NCBI RefSeq assembly: GCF_023065955.2
Contig: NW_026622897.1
Span: 1-64,000, forward strand
Direction of reading: 5' to 3'
Origin: Ursus arctos
Lineage: Eukaryota; Chordata; Mammalia; Carnivora; Ursidae
DNA: 64,000 nucleotides
This document shows, piece after piece, positions 25,034-35,400 of this stretch (position 1 is its first letter; every line of letters starts with the position of its first letter). The notes below the pieces were generated by a model. The model saw only the letters and a list, made by a program, of their open reading frames with translations. It had not been told where the DNA came from and ran no database searches. The translations under genes were made by a program, and so were the position numbers.

Positions 25034-25345
25034 GTGTGAATGTCTGTGTTCCCCCCAAATTCATGTGTTGGAACCCTCGTGTGAATGTCTGTGTTCCCCC
25101 CCAATTCATGTGTTGGAATCCTCGTGAGAAATGGGATGGTGTTAGAACAGGTGATTGGGTGGTGAGGGTGAGACCCCAGCGCCTTCCCTCCAAGAGAGGA
25201 TAAAACAAGCAGTCTGCCGCCAGAGACACCCTCATCTCAGACATGCACCCTCCGAACTGTGAGAAATAGATTTCTACTGTTTAGAAGCCACCTGGTCTGT
25301 GATATTTTGACAGCAGCCTCGCTGGACTGAGGTGATCAGCAATGA
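25034..25345 (+). mobile_element. Old interspersed repeat with internal 45 bp duplication
   Basis: The text GTGTTCCCCCCAAATTCATGTGTTGGAA followed ~190 bp later by AACTGTGAGAAATAG and AAGCCACCTGGTCTGTG is the signature of a common ancient mammalian repeat (LTR- or DNA-transposon-derived, family not assigned). The first 45 bp is duplicated in tandem (25036-25080 and 25081-25125). Confidence 0.55.
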
Positions 25346-25884
25346 TGTACAGGAATCGGAATATGAAACAAAAATAAAAACCACCGTACAAAACTGAAGG
25401 TTCTTAAGTAGAAATCTAACAAGACACATAAAATATTCACAAAACCTGAACACAGAGGAGAGAAATCAAACAACAGATAAATAAATGTGCCTTTTGCCTC
25501 CGTGCTTCCGAGAGAGCAGGGTGGGTCACCAGCAGCTCGGAGCCATGCGAGGAAATTTGGCCTCTGCTCAAACCCAACATCCGCACCTCCCACCTCCGAA
25601 AGCCCAAGAATAGACAGACCCCAGCCCCCTGCACCTGCTCTGGGCCCCTCTCCCAGCCAGCAGCCAGTTCTTGTCACCTCAGTAGGAGAGGTAACCCCAG
25701 GAAGGCACAGAAAGAGGTCACAGCACCACCTCATCTGTGTCCGCTGGGAGCAAGCTGGCCCTTTAAGGGGGTGAGGGCAGCACAGGCTGTGGGGCTAACA
25801 CCCCCCCCCCAGGGGCCTGGATGGAGCCAGAGAGCAGGGAGGGTAGTGGTGGGCCAGGGAGTGGGGGCTGAGCAGTGGATTGCT

Positions 25885-25930
25885 GAGGGGAGGGGAGAGG
25901 AGGGGAGGGGAGGGGAGGGGAGGCAGGAGG
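25885..25930. repeat. (GAGGG)n purine-rich tract
   Basis: GGGGAGGGGAGAGGAGGGG-type repeats with several runs of four G. It lies just past the end of the IL9R homology and could form a G-quadruplex. Confidence 0.85.
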
Positions 25931-25989
25931 GGTCACCTGCCTGCCTGCCTCCATCCAGTCAGGGTGTCTGTGCAGGGTCTCCATTCTCA

Positions 25990-26570
25990 GAGGACCTGCA
26001 GCCGGCCGAGTCAGGGTTCTAGATCCAACCCGGTGACTGCAAAGGGTAGGAGCGAAGAGAAGGCCCTGAGGTCCTAAAGGGATCCGTGCAGCGGGGACCT
26101 GCCTCTCACTGTGACCGACTCCCACAGGACCACTTCCTTGCCAGGCATCCAGGCTCTGCTGGTCCCAAGAAAGGTCACAGGTCAAAGCTGGGTTGGGCCC
26201 AGAGCTCTGTTTTCTGGGAAGGTGGAGGGGTGCCACCCCCCGGGGCAGCACAGGGCCCAGTAGTCACCACTGCTGCAATCTGAGCATGGGGGAGCTGACA
26301 GGTGGGGCTCGCGGGGACCCAGGCCTCCTGTGGCAGGTAGGCAGGTGGCTGCCCTCCCTGGACCACATGCCCCCCTAGCAGCACAGCCTCTGGGAGGCCA
26401 GCCCCAGGGCCCTCCCGCTCTTCCTCCAGGACCACTGACTGCCGGGGATCCACTGGGTCCTGGGTCAGCCACGCAATGGCCTCCCAGACACTAGACTCCG
26501 AGGCTCCTCGTGGGGAACCGGTGCAGTCCTGGCTCAGCAGCAGACCCATTCTGTGGGCCCCTAGCCAGGT
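25990..26570 (-). pseudogene. IL9R: IL9R exon 8 (cytoplasmic tail), frameshifted
   Basis: The acceptor TCTAG precedes an exon reading TWLGAH, then LLSQDC, EEEREGPG and AYLPQE. This matches the order of the human IL9R tail, which carries the STAT-docking region. The frame shifts near 26270-26290, after which DYWALCCPGGWHP reads in a second frame. It shifts again near 26200-26230, after which SGPNPALTCDLSWDQ reads in a third. The Ser/Asn repeat of the human tail is largely absent. Homology fades by about 25990. Confidence 0.85.
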
Positions 26571-26812
26571 CTAGAACAGAGAGCATGGCAGGAGGGGGTG
26601 GGAAGGGCTCAGGCAGCATGTTCAGGACTCTCTCTGGAAGCAGCCTCCCTTCCTCCTCCAGGAAGCTCTCCTGACGTCCTTACCCAGAGCCAAGCAACGA
26701 CTGTGCTTGCAACCTTCTATCTTTCGCCCGTGTGCCAGCCCACCCTCAGCCCAGGACCCCTAGGGGTGACCCCAGCCCCGCCCCCAATCCCTGCCGCGGG
26801 CTGTGCACGCAC

Positions 26813-26896
26813 CTGGAAGTCTCCGTTGTGCACACTGCAGAGGGACTGAAGAACGCCACTGGAGAGGGCACATTCTGGGAGAAGTTTCTCCTCACC
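26813..26896 (-). pseudogene. IL9R: IL9R exon 7 (membrane-proximal), one-base deletion
   Basis: Splice sites are intact (CTCAG acceptor, GTGCGT donor). The exon reads VRRNFSQNVPSPVAFF and then continues as SLCSVHNGDFQ only after a frame change near 26846. This is the Box-1-type juxtamembrane region, including the conserved VPSP motif used for JAK1 docking. Confidence 0.88.
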
Positions 26897-28195
26897 CTGA
26901 GGCCAGGAGAGGACAGCTGGGGCCTCTGCACACCCAAGGAGGGTCCTCAGAGGCCCAGCTCCAGGAAGCATGAGGTCCCTGTGGGAGCCTCACTCCCTTC
27001 CAGCCAGAGGCCGCCCTGCCTCATCTGTGCTGCCTGCCTCCTTGCCTCTTGTTGGATCCAAACCTGTTCTTGGGGCAAAACCCAGCACCTGGCCCTGCGG
27101 CCTCCCGGGCTAATAATCCCATAGAACTCACTTCCACTGAGACAGGCATCATTTATGGGGTGAGCTGCAATGGTGGGTTTAAGGCTCCAGGGTGACCGTT
27201 GTGTCCTTGTCCCACAGAGGGAGCTAGTGCCTCCAGGAACCATACCTGAGCCACTGGCGGACGGGAGGAAGCTCTCCGCCCCACCTGACTCCTCCCCGAG
27301 CAACAGACCCAAGGGCCCTCCCAAAAGGATGTGGCCCAGGGCTCCAACACAACGGGTCCCAATCAGCCTCACCAGCTTCCCAGGGGGAGGAAGCGGCCCC
27401 TCCAGGTCCCCAGGTCCTATCTCATCTGCCCCCTCGGCTTCTCTTCCTAAGGCCTGGCAGTTCCCTCCACTTTGCTCCCTCTCTGCTTCTCCCGCCCACT
27501 CCAACCAAATCGCCACCCTCTGGACACCACCACTGGCCTCCCGGTGGGTCCTCCCCATCCCCTCATACCACCACAATCTATCTTCCAAACACAAACCAGA
27601 CCTTGTCGCACCCTGATTCACATGCTCCGTGTTAAGTGTGCCCAGCATCTCCTCCCTCACTTCCCCATCCCTCCAAAATCCCCACCCATGCCCCACCCCG
27701 CTCTCTCGGTCCAACTTCCTCTCGTCCTTTCTGCTGCCAGTCCACACCTGGTCAGTCTCCTCTGGGCCCCCTCCTACAACCTGACATGGGTGACGATTTA
27801 CTCCAAATGGGCCCTGCGTCTGTTTTGCTCTCTGTGGCCCTCACCAGGGTCCTGAGCACAGCAGAGACCCCAAACTATATTTTCACAGAAGGTGTTTAAA
27901 AAGCAGCAAACCACAGAGCACCTCCAGAGGCAGGAGATGAGGATCCTGGGTGGCTTGGTCCCGGAGAATCTGGATCCCTCTGAGCCTCTTTGGGGCCCTA
28001 CTGCCCCCAACACACCTGACAACTGGGGAACTCTCCACAGGTCCAGGGCAGAGGCTTCAAACCCCCCACCCCATCCAGGACCAGATGGTGGGGAAGGACA
28101 GCGGGTTTGGCCCAGGATACCCCACCTACCACACACCCCCACACGCACACACGAACACATTCACAGACAGGCACACGCACCCCTTGGCTACTGAC

Positions 28196-28304
28196 CCGGG
28201 CGAAAGCTTGAACACGAGGTAGGTCAGGCTGGTCAGCAGCAGAAAGACGGGCACAGCCACAAGGATGCTGCTGTCGGGCTGCCCCCGATGTGAGAACAGG
28301 GAGC
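28196..28304 (-). pseudogene. IL9R: IL9R exon 6 (transmembrane), open
   Basis: Flanked by CACAG and GTCAGT, the exon encodes a hydrophobic helix (ILVAVPVFLLLTSLTYLVF) followed by KLSP, as in the human exon. Its phase matches exon 5 (one base carried over) and it contains no lesion. Confidence 0.9.
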
Positions 28305-28819
28305 CTGTGGGCAGGAAGGGCCCAGGGTTGTAAGCCTCCCTGGCACCAGGACATTCTTCCAAATCCACATGGCAAAGCCCCGCAGGAGTGCCCTGGGCCA
28401 CAGTGGAAATTTCCTCGACGGCCACAGGGGTTGTGTCACGCCTGCTAAATGAGTCACCCACCCCTGGGCCTCACCTCCTCCATCTGCAAGGTCTTAGGAG
28501 TCAGTCACCCTTCCTAGCAGGTCACAAGGGTCAGCCCAGCCCTCCCCAGGGAGGCGAGACCAGGTACAGGCTCCAGAAATGGAAGCAGAGGCCTGGTGTG
28601 CTGCCCCCGGCCACACTAACTCCCAGTGACAGACAATTACTACAGGTTCCAAGAAGCCCAACGCTTGGCAAGCGTTTGTTTTCTCCTCAAAAATCTCAGA
28701 TCTCCAGGGGAGGGTGGCCAACTGAGGCACAACCGCCTCAGGGAGGGGGTTCCAGGAGGGTGAGGGGGGGACAGTGTGACACACGAGTGAGGAGAGGTCC
28801 TCTGGGAGGAGACTCCTAC

Positions 28820-29024
28820 CTCGGGAGGGCTCTGGGGAGTGGGGAAAGGCAGAGTGGCTCCATTCGCTCCACTGGCCCTCACAGTGCAGCTCCCCCATCA
28901 TTTCATCCTCCAGGGCGGCCATCTGGACCCACAGCCAGGCCTCATAACGGGAACCGGGGTCCAGTTCGACAGCTTCGAGGGTGAGCCGGGTCACCCCGAC
29001 AATGTGATCCCTGTGCCGGGCCTG
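28820..29024 (-). pseudogene. IL9R: IL9R exon 5 (WSXWS domain), open
   Basis: The exon is 205 nt with intact CCACAG acceptor and GTAGGA donor. It encodes HRDHIVGVTRLTLEA, then ELDPGSRYEA, RVQMA-like text and the WSEWS box. The reading frame is complete, in contrast to its neighbours. The WSXWS box is the hallmark of the second fibronectin-like domain of type I cytokine receptors. Confidence 0.92.
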
Positions 29025-29040
29025 CTGTGGGGTGGCGAGG

Positions 29041-29330
29041 GTGGGACAGGGTCCATCAGCCCTCCAGATCGTACACACACACACACCCATACCCACGCAC
29101 GTGGGCACAGGTATCCATTCACGCCACAGGCCCATGAGCACACACTTACACTCCTCTACCCCCTGCACACTGACACAGGTGCACACACAAACATGCTCGC
29201 TGCACTCACACACTCCTCTACATGGGCATACCCTGTGCACACTCACATATACAAGCACACGTACTCGTGCACCACCGGCACACTCGCATACAAACACACG
29301 TGGGCACAGTCACGCCCCTGGCTCTGAGCA
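29041..29330. repeat. CA-rich low-complexity region in IL9R intron 4
   Basis: Imperfect CA/CACG-rich repeats. Reading frames of His/Thr-rich text through it are artefacts. Confidence 0.8.
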
Positions 29331-29440
29331 CGCCCCTCCTCGTTAGTCCAAGCTGACACCTTCCCCTGTGGGAGGACAGGTGGCCCTGAGCTGCTGCTTC
29401 TAGGAGAGAGAGGCCCCTGGAGGAGTCAACCCAGCATTAC

Positions 29441-29585
29441 CTCCTAGGCCTCTTCCTGCTTCTTGAAGGCCAGCTCGCGGCTGAGGCTGGAGGTCAGGTG
29501 CTCCAAGGCAGGACTGACACTCCATCCAGGTCAGGACACAATAGTCAGAGCTGACATTGCTCTGTAAGCCAGAGGGAGGGTCCAA
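29441..29585 (-). pseudogene. IL9R: IL9R exon 4, frameshifted and stopped
   Basis: The exon reads LDPPSGLQSNVSSDYCVLTW, as in human exon 4. A four-base insertion (repeat of ATGG, near 29525) then moves the rest (SPALE...RELAFKKQEEA) to another frame. In that frame the Trp codon near the end is TAG (29444-29446). The upstream CCCTGAAG context lacks a clean AG where the human acceptor would lie, so splicing may also be lost. Confidence 0.88.
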
Positions 29586-30132
29586 CTTCAGGGAAACACA
29601 GTGAGGCTACATATGGTGTGTGGTCAGCATGCCCAGGACTGGCATGAAAGATGCTGGGGGGCAGGAGGGCATGGTCAAGGCCCTCCCAGGAGGTCTCTGT
29701 CTCCTCCCTGGTGCCGTCTCCCAGGGAGGCCCCAGGTGGGACAAGATGACAATGAGTTCCCCCAGTCCCTGCAGCCAGACAGGGTGTTTTGAATGTCGCC
29801 TGCCTCTTCCTTCACAAGCTGCTGCTGGAAGTGCTTCCCAGTGTCTTACCAGAGTCCTTCGTGCGATAACTAACGTGTACTCCAAGTGACTCGAGTTGTA
29901 CCCTTGCCCCGACTCGAAGCCCTGAATCTTCACCTTCCTCCAAAATCGTGCCTCTTCGGGAAGCAGTGGGCGCTCCCCTCCCAGGGCCCCAGCCTGCTCC
30001 TAGCCCCAGGTCTCTCTGAGTTGGGACAGAGATTTTCACGGGGCCATGGAGGTTAAGGGCAAGGGGACCTTGCCCCCCCAGTCCCCACGAAGCCAGGATG
30101 TTCCCTGTCAAGGCACCCGGATCAGGCCTCAC

Positions 30133-30309
30133 CATGTCTCCGGGGCAGGTAGTGTGGGTCACCAGGCAGACCTGCTCCTTCCCAGAGACGGACCGGTGGA
30201 AAGTGACGGCGAAGTTGTCGGAAGGCACGAGCACCTCCTCACCGGCAGCACCTCAGTGCGCTCACTGGCCCGGAAGACACGTCTGTGCTTGCTGCCCGGC
30301 ACGCCCTTG
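30133..30309 (-). pseudogene. IL9R: IL9R exon 3, two one-base deletions
   Basis: The acceptor TTCCCAG and donor GTGAGG are intact. Protein similarity runs SKGVPGSKHRRVF and SERTEVLP. It then needs a frame change near 30241 before VLVPSDNFAVTFH and SGKEQV, and a second change near 30160 before PHYLPRRH. Both sites look like single-base deletions in G-rich contexts. Confidence 0.88.
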
Positions 30310-30423
30310 CTGGGAAGGGTGTGTGTCGGCTCGAAGGGGCCACTGCACCCGCCCAGCCCTTCCTGCTGCTCCCATGGGGACCCCACCCTCATGGCCTCAC
30401 ACAACCTGGCCCTCCAGCCTCAC

Positions 30424-30535
30424 CTGGGAAAGAGGAGCAGGGGACTGGCACCACGGCCCAGCTCTGGGGCAGACCAGAGGAAGCCGAGCCTCACGATGTT
30501 GGTAGTGAGGCGTGGGAAAGATCCAGCCCCAGGCC
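30424..30535 (-). pseudogene. IL9R: IL9R exon 2, disulfide cysteines lost
   Basis: TTCCCAG acceptor and GTGAGG donor flank a 112 nt exon that reads RLTTNIVRL, then LWSAPELGRGASP. In human the corresponding segments are CLTNNILR and CHWSAPELG. Here the first Cys codon is CGC (Arg) and the Cys of the CxW motif is TTC (Phe), so the conserved first disulfide of the cytokine-receptor domain is gone. Confidence 0.85.
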
Positions 30536-30590
30536 CTGGGAATAGTGACGATTTAGAGCCCATCGCGGGGGCTTCAGGGCAGGATTAGTG

Positions 30591-30863
30591 CACGTGACTC
30601 ACTCCTGACACCCACGTGACCTGCCGTGACGCTCACGTGACACGCCTTGACACCGCCCCCCCCCCCCCCCCCCCCCCCGTGGTAATTAGGGTTATTTTCT
30701 CTATCAACACTAGAGCGCGCTTGCTACTTAACTGCTGAATGGACTAGCACGTGACTCGCTTCTGGAGCCCACGTGACCTGCACGTGACTGGAATGGAACC
30801 GCCCCTGCCGGTCACATGACCCGCCCCTGCCTCCCACGTGACCCACCGCTGCCGCCCCACGTG
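30591..30863. promoter_or_regulatory. Array of eight CACGTG E-boxes
   Basis: CACGTG occurs at 30591, 30613, 30634, 30748, 30770, 30781, 30835 and 30858, mostly as CACGTGAC, the extended form preferred by MITF/TFE-type and USF factors. The array forms two diverged ~157 bp units, each ending in a GGTxxTAATTAG...CACTAGAG block. It sits about 60 bp upstream of the IL9R exon 2 relic. Whether it is bound in cells is unknown. Confidence 0.6.
30656..30678. repeat. Poly-C tract
   Basis: 23 consecutive C residues between the third E-box and the CACTAGAG block; possible i-motif/G-quadruplex former. Confidence 0.95.
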
Positions 30864-30891
30864 GTGCTAATTAGGCTCATTACCTCTCCCG

Positions 30892-30906
30892 GCACTAGAG
30901 GGCGCT
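30892..30906 (+). promoter_or_regulatory. CTCF-like motif
   Basis: GCACTAGAGGGCGCT matches the core of the CTCF consensus (CCASYAGRKGGCRS) at all but the first base. The equivalent position of the other repeat unit (30707-30720) reads ACACTAGAGCGCGC and is degenerate. Confidence 0.5.
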
Positions 30907-31091
30907 CCCTATGGGACTTCCGGTGGGGCCCCCCATGAGCCAGCCCACCCTCAGCCCAGGACTGAGTCGCTTCAGGACCCTCAGCAACCCCCCACCTCCC
31001 TGCCCAGTGCTCACAGCAGCCTGAAACAGGGTACAGGTGCTGACAGGTGCCGAGGACAGAGAACATCCCTGGTTGCTGCGCCAGGCACTCC

Positions 31092-31469
31092 TGTCGAAGA
31101 GGAAAATGGACCACAGCAGGCCCAGGCCAGGAGGCCCCAGAAGACAGAAAGTTACTAACAATAAGCTAGAGATAACCAGAAGCCCTACTGTCAGCAAGAG
31201 ATAACCAGGAGTTTCTGCTTCTGTAACCAGGTTTCCTGTCTGAAGCAGCCCCCATTCCCCCAGTTCAAACCCACCTACCATAGGCACCATGGCCCTTGGA
31301 GCCTGACTGCCTGCGTCCCCTATATAAGCCCTATAACCCTGTTGCCTGGGGCCCAGAATTTGGAGCAGGAGCTCATGTGGGTCTGCCAGTGCAAAATAAA
31401 TCTGAGTTCTCCTACTTCTCCGAGTGTCACTTGGTCTCTTGCCAGCCTGGTTCTTATTTTTCTGCAACA
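31092..31469 (+). mobile_element. ERV solo LTR, plus orientation (family 2)
   Basis: The copy has a start TGTCGAAGAGG, a TATA-like CTATATAAGCC (~31320), AATAAA (~31396), and an end TTTTTCTGCAACA. It is reverse-complementary to the LTR at 22357-22774. No internal retroviral sequence is attached. Confidence 0.8.
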
Positions 31470-32820
31470 CTACTACTGATAAGAGCACCTGGCATGTTGC
31501 AACGAATATAATAGATTTTAAATAAAAGTTTTATGAGTGGGATCTAATATGGCACCTGCCCTAAACCAGCTTGTGATACTATTATAAAATTATTACAATC
31601 AAAATAATAAATGTCTTGAAATTTTTCCAGATATTGTTCAAATATTTTTTATTTTTTTCAAGGATGACAAATATGTGACGTGAGGCCAACTCCCTATGTC
31701 CCTGGCAAATACTGTTAATCATCCATCATTCTTTCCTGCTGACTGTGACCCAGGCTTCAGAATCGTGCTTAACACACTGCTGCAGACGCTTTGTCCCACA
31801 GGGTCAGAGAAATGTATGTGGAAACCTGAATTTGATTAGACCGTATGAGGTTTGAGAGGGGGTGCTGTGAGACAATGTAGAGGAGGGATCCAAGAGCCAC
31901 ATCCTTTCCTACAGCTGCTAACATTGGCTGAACGGGGATATTTGCTAAGATGTATGAGCTCATTTCATCCTTACAAATACCCTACACAGGTAATAATGTT
32001 AGTTTTCTTTTTCTTATCTGTAGAATTGGTGATGAGGCCCAGAACGTTAAGAAACTTAGGGAAGAATGCACAGCTGGTAACTGGCAGAGCAGACATTCAG
32101 GCCCCCATATTGTGGCTTTAGATCCTATACCCTGAACTACCAGGCTGAAAATAACTCTGTAGGAGAGGCAGGTAACATACAGTGACTAAAAAAGTTGGAA
32201 TCATTGAAAAAGAAAAGAAGGAAAGGAAAGAAAGGGAGGGGAGGGGAGGGGGAAGGAAGGAGTAAGAAAGGAAACAAAAACAAAATCAATATTTAAAGCA
32301 TAATGTTTTTTTCTAGGAGCAAAACTGTGCTTGGGTTGATCATATATGTATATACTAGATATGCATTTTATGGGTATCTATTATATACGGGGACAAACTA
32401 TATAGATGACTATGTGTATATACACCTTCCTCTGCATACTAACAATTCAAAACACCAATGTGACATGTTAACAATTTTTGAAATATAAGGAAGCACAAAA
32501 ATTGACCTTTTCCAGTTATTCCGCAGGATAGTCCATGTTCTGAGGAAGAGGGAAGTGTAAATGTCAGGTGGTGAAATCGCAGCATACTGAAAATGTTAAG
32601 GCAGAAGCAGAGTGTTACCATGGTTCTTTTAGTCTGAGATATGATACTAAGTAAACTCATTTTATTCTGAAATTGTTCTTGTGATGATATGAAAGTCTAT
32701 TTTCATGGACAGTGATTAGGACAAAAATGTAGGACAGTGGAGTTCAAAACTCACCTACCGAATGTCATCATCAAAGTTTTTTTCTAATGATTTAGAAAAA
32801 AATTCATAATGTTCCATGTG
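31470..32820. other. AT-rich intergenic DNA with old repeats
   Basis: A MIR/L2-like segment lies at about 31900-32130, and a purine tract at 32203-32285. No gene is recognised. Confidence 0.45.
32203..32285. repeat. Polypurine (GA-rich) tract
   Basis: AAAAGAAAAGAAGGAAAGG-type repeats with GGGAGGGGAGGGG runs. Confidence 0.85.
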
Positions 32821-32824
32821 TTAC

Positions 32825-32954
32825 CTTGAAGACACACCTGTCTGTCTGCTTCTACACTCTGTTCCTGCTGTTCATTGGCAGTGACCAAAGCCACAGCTCC
32901 CAGAGTAGGCATTATGAACAGAAGAAAGGTGAACATTTTTAGATTCTGTCTCAT
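32825..32954 (-). CDS. Candidate first coding exon with signal peptide, gene unidentified
   Basis: On the minus strand an ATG (32952-32954) opens 43 codons that run into a consensus donor (CAAG|GTAACA, exon end 32825). The reading starts MRQNLK, followed by a hydrophobic core (MFTFLLFIMPTLGAVALV) and a polar acidic stretch (NEQQEQSVEADRQ) with one Cys. This is the layout of a secretory signal peptide and a phase-1 intron. I do not recognise the protein. The phase fits the phase expected by IL9R exon 2 on the same strand 2.3 kb away, but the sequence does not resemble the human IL9R first exon. It may be a real exon, an exon relic or chance. Confidence 0.3.
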
Positions 32955-33224
32955 GGTTTTTACTTCAATATTCTAGGTAACATCATACTTAGGGTATAAA
33001 TATTATGAATACATGATCTCCTTAGCAGGTGTAATTCCCCTTCACATTGAATAAGGTGGCTCTCCAATATGTCATTTTCATAAGAGTCTGAAAAACATGA
33101 GTCAATATCCCTATGATCTACTTACACTGGATAAACTGATTATCTATCAAATGGCATAAGTGAAAGAAAAAAAAACTATCATATAGTTGGTCAGTATCTC
33201 TAGTTATTTTCTCAAATTCCTGTT

Positions 33225-33605
33225 ACGTAACAAGAATTCAACTGAGCAAATCTTAAAGATCTAATGGGCTTCATGAATCAATTCACCCATCAGGCAGCAG
33301 TCCATGTAGCAAGCAGAGGGGAGCTCCGAAGGGCTCACAAAAGGAAAGGTAGAATGGGAACGGGAAAAAGGAAATCATAAGCAAAGAATCCACTGATTTA
33401 GGCAAGGTTGCCCTCAAAAGGGGAACAGAAGGAGACCACCAGTTAGTGTCCAAGGGCTGACACCGGGAAATTCCATGTTGACCTGTTAAAGGTTACATTC
33501 CTGGTGCATCGAAACTGCAATTAAGTTAGCATAAAGTCTCGGTGTGCTGATGTGGGGCCTCAACTAAGTGACACCGTTTGGGGCCCATGGTTTTCTTTTT
33601 AACAG
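33225..33605 (-). mobile_element. LTR-like endogenous repeat, likely minus
   Basis: The text GGGCTTCATGAATCAATTCACC ... GGGAGCTCCGAAGGGCTCACAAAA ... CACCAGTTAGTG ... GCATCGAAACTGCAATTA matches my memory of a mammalian LTR family; the family is not assigned. No coding sequence. Confidence 0.4.
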
Positions 33606-33609
33606 TACA

Positions 33610-35400
33610 AAAATCTCTACAAAAACTGGTTCCAAAATAAGAGCTTTTTATAACTTGTCACTAGGTGTTACCGTCAAATTCATGCTGGGAAAATGTTTGA
33701 AAAAGTGCCTGTGGAGACTTCTATGGCTGTAGCTATAATATATACAGAGTAAAAAAGAAAATGTGAGCATTCATTCTAATGATTCCAGAAAAAAAAAATA
33801 TGTTGCCTTCTTCCTCAGAGTTCCCAGTGCATCACCTCGGCTAGTCACATAATAAAAGTCAAGACTTGGATTGGGAGTCAAGATTTCATACAAGAACAGA
33901 CGTTTCGATGCGTTTTCACCTCCTGTCCATGTTAGGATGCTGGGCTCTCCTCCTACACAAACTTCGATTACCTTGCTCAGGTAGAAAACGCATTAGATAG
34001 GTTTCTGGAGAACAACGCAGAGGTCTGGGTCGGGAATTCATATTCTTTTCTGCTTCTCCACTGACCCAATCTGCTGGCTCTCTGTCAAAGGGCAGAGACT
34101 CAGTTGTTTAGGAAGCCATCTCCTGCAGGGTTCAGAAGGGCTGCGGGGACAGCAGCTGTGACTCTCCGAAGCCCCACTCGCACACGATGACAAAGAAGGA
34201 AAACTTCAGAGTGAAGGAGGAGGTCCTATCTGAGAATCAGAACAGCTACGGTTCATACTTAATGGTGCCCCTCAGAGAAACAGCTCTGCCTTGGCCTTGG
34301 TGCTGGCCGGCCAGGTCCGAGGATCCAGACGGGGTCCTGCAGGACCAGCCAAGAGGGTCCCTGGCTGTGTGCGGGAGAGAAATCACGCGTGAGCCAGCAG
34401 GACGTGAGTGCAGAGTTTCCTGAAGGTACAGAGAGCGTCCAGGAGACTCAGAAAGGAAAGGAGAGTCTCGACTTTGCTCAGGGTCTGGGGTTTTTACTGA
34501 GGACTGTGGTCTGCTGGACCTGTCCTCTCGGGCATCCAGGAACTGGTCAGAATAGACAAGAGCCCAGGGTCCATCCTGAGTCCCTTAGTCCCTGAAGCCA
34601 GGGGTCTTGGCATCAGGATGTCCAGCTCTGGATGTCCGGCTCTGGCCGCCTGGAGTGGTATGGTCGCTTCAGCTGGTCATTGTCACCTGTCCTTCCTCAG
34701 ATACTCTCTGTTCTAGAGAATCATTAACTCCTGGTCCCTTACAAGGAGGACATGTGCTATGAGCACTCTGGGGGCCGTGTCAGGTGGGGTGCCAGGTCCT
34801 TGCAGGAATGGAAGCAGGAAAAGGAGCAAAAAGCAGGTTTTTATGGAGTCCTTCAGTTTCCCTACCTCGGCCTGAAACTGACAATCGGTCCAGACAGTGA
34901 TTCTGTTGGTGTTGGTCTGTCTGGTTGACAAGTACTGGCATATAGTCTTCCCATTTTAAATGCTGGGTTCGATTTACCATTCACATGGTGGTAAGAACTA
35001 TTGTCAGGTTCCACCCTGGAACGGTCCTGGATGGCTCGGACCGACTGCCAAACCTGTTCTCACCAAGTCACAGCCACTGACTTCACCGTTTCTTTCTGAA
35101 GAACGTCGTGTAAAATACTCACGCCCTCCTCTTGGCCTTGCTCACACCGCCTCCACCCCCCCACCTGTTATTCTTGTGTGTGTGTTTACTCAGCAACCCT
35201 TTCAAAGTCAGATCTTCTCTGAACCCACAGCTTCCATGAGTAACACTGGTGTCTGTCTCTGCATCGGGCAGGTAATGGAGTGTAGGGTTTTCAGGCACAG
35301 CCCATTTTTCCTCACCTAGAGATTGAAATGTGAGCTTTACAACGGGACCACCATACTCCGACATCGTAAGCGTGAAGCCTCTGTTGTGAAGACTGAGTGT
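33610..35400. other. Intergenic sequence without a recognised gene
   Basis: Short reading frames (for example 34187-34423 plus) show no recognisable domain or splice structure. Confidence 0.4.

Larger units (their letters stand above)
25990..30535 (-). pseudogene. IL9R: IL9R (interleukin-9 receptor alpha chain) pseudogene
   Basis: IL9R is the type I cytokine receptor chain that binds IL-9 and signals through JAK1/STAT with the common gamma chain. Exons 2 to 8 are recognisable in order and spacing on the minus strand: ligand-binding exons, a WSEWS exon, a membrane-span exon and the long cytoplasmic last exon. Exon 1 was not found. Lesions are many. Exon 2 lost both early cysteines, exon 3 has two one-base deletions, and exon 4 has a four-base insertion, a premature TAG and a doubtful acceptor. 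Exon 7 has a one-base deletion and exon 8 changes frame twice. Exons 5 and 6 are open. The multiple independent lesions make a sequencing artefact unlikely. The introns are retained, so this is a duplicated or unitary pseudogene, not a processed copy. Whether an intact IL9R exists elsewhere in the genome cannot be seen. Confidence 0.9.

Noticed and set aside
28494..29297. 267-codon minus-strand reading frame taken as one protein
   Set aside because: Only the 205 nt between splice sites (28820-29024) matches IL9R; the rest is intron read-through and CA-rich repeat.
30812..31114. Reading frame upstream of exon 2 as IL9R exon 1
   Set aside because: Its translation does not resemble the IL9R signal peptide and it overlaps the E-box array and an LTR edge.
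33225..35100. Possible ERV coding region between LTR-like sequences
   Set aside because: No gag, pol or env motif could be recognised in any frame.
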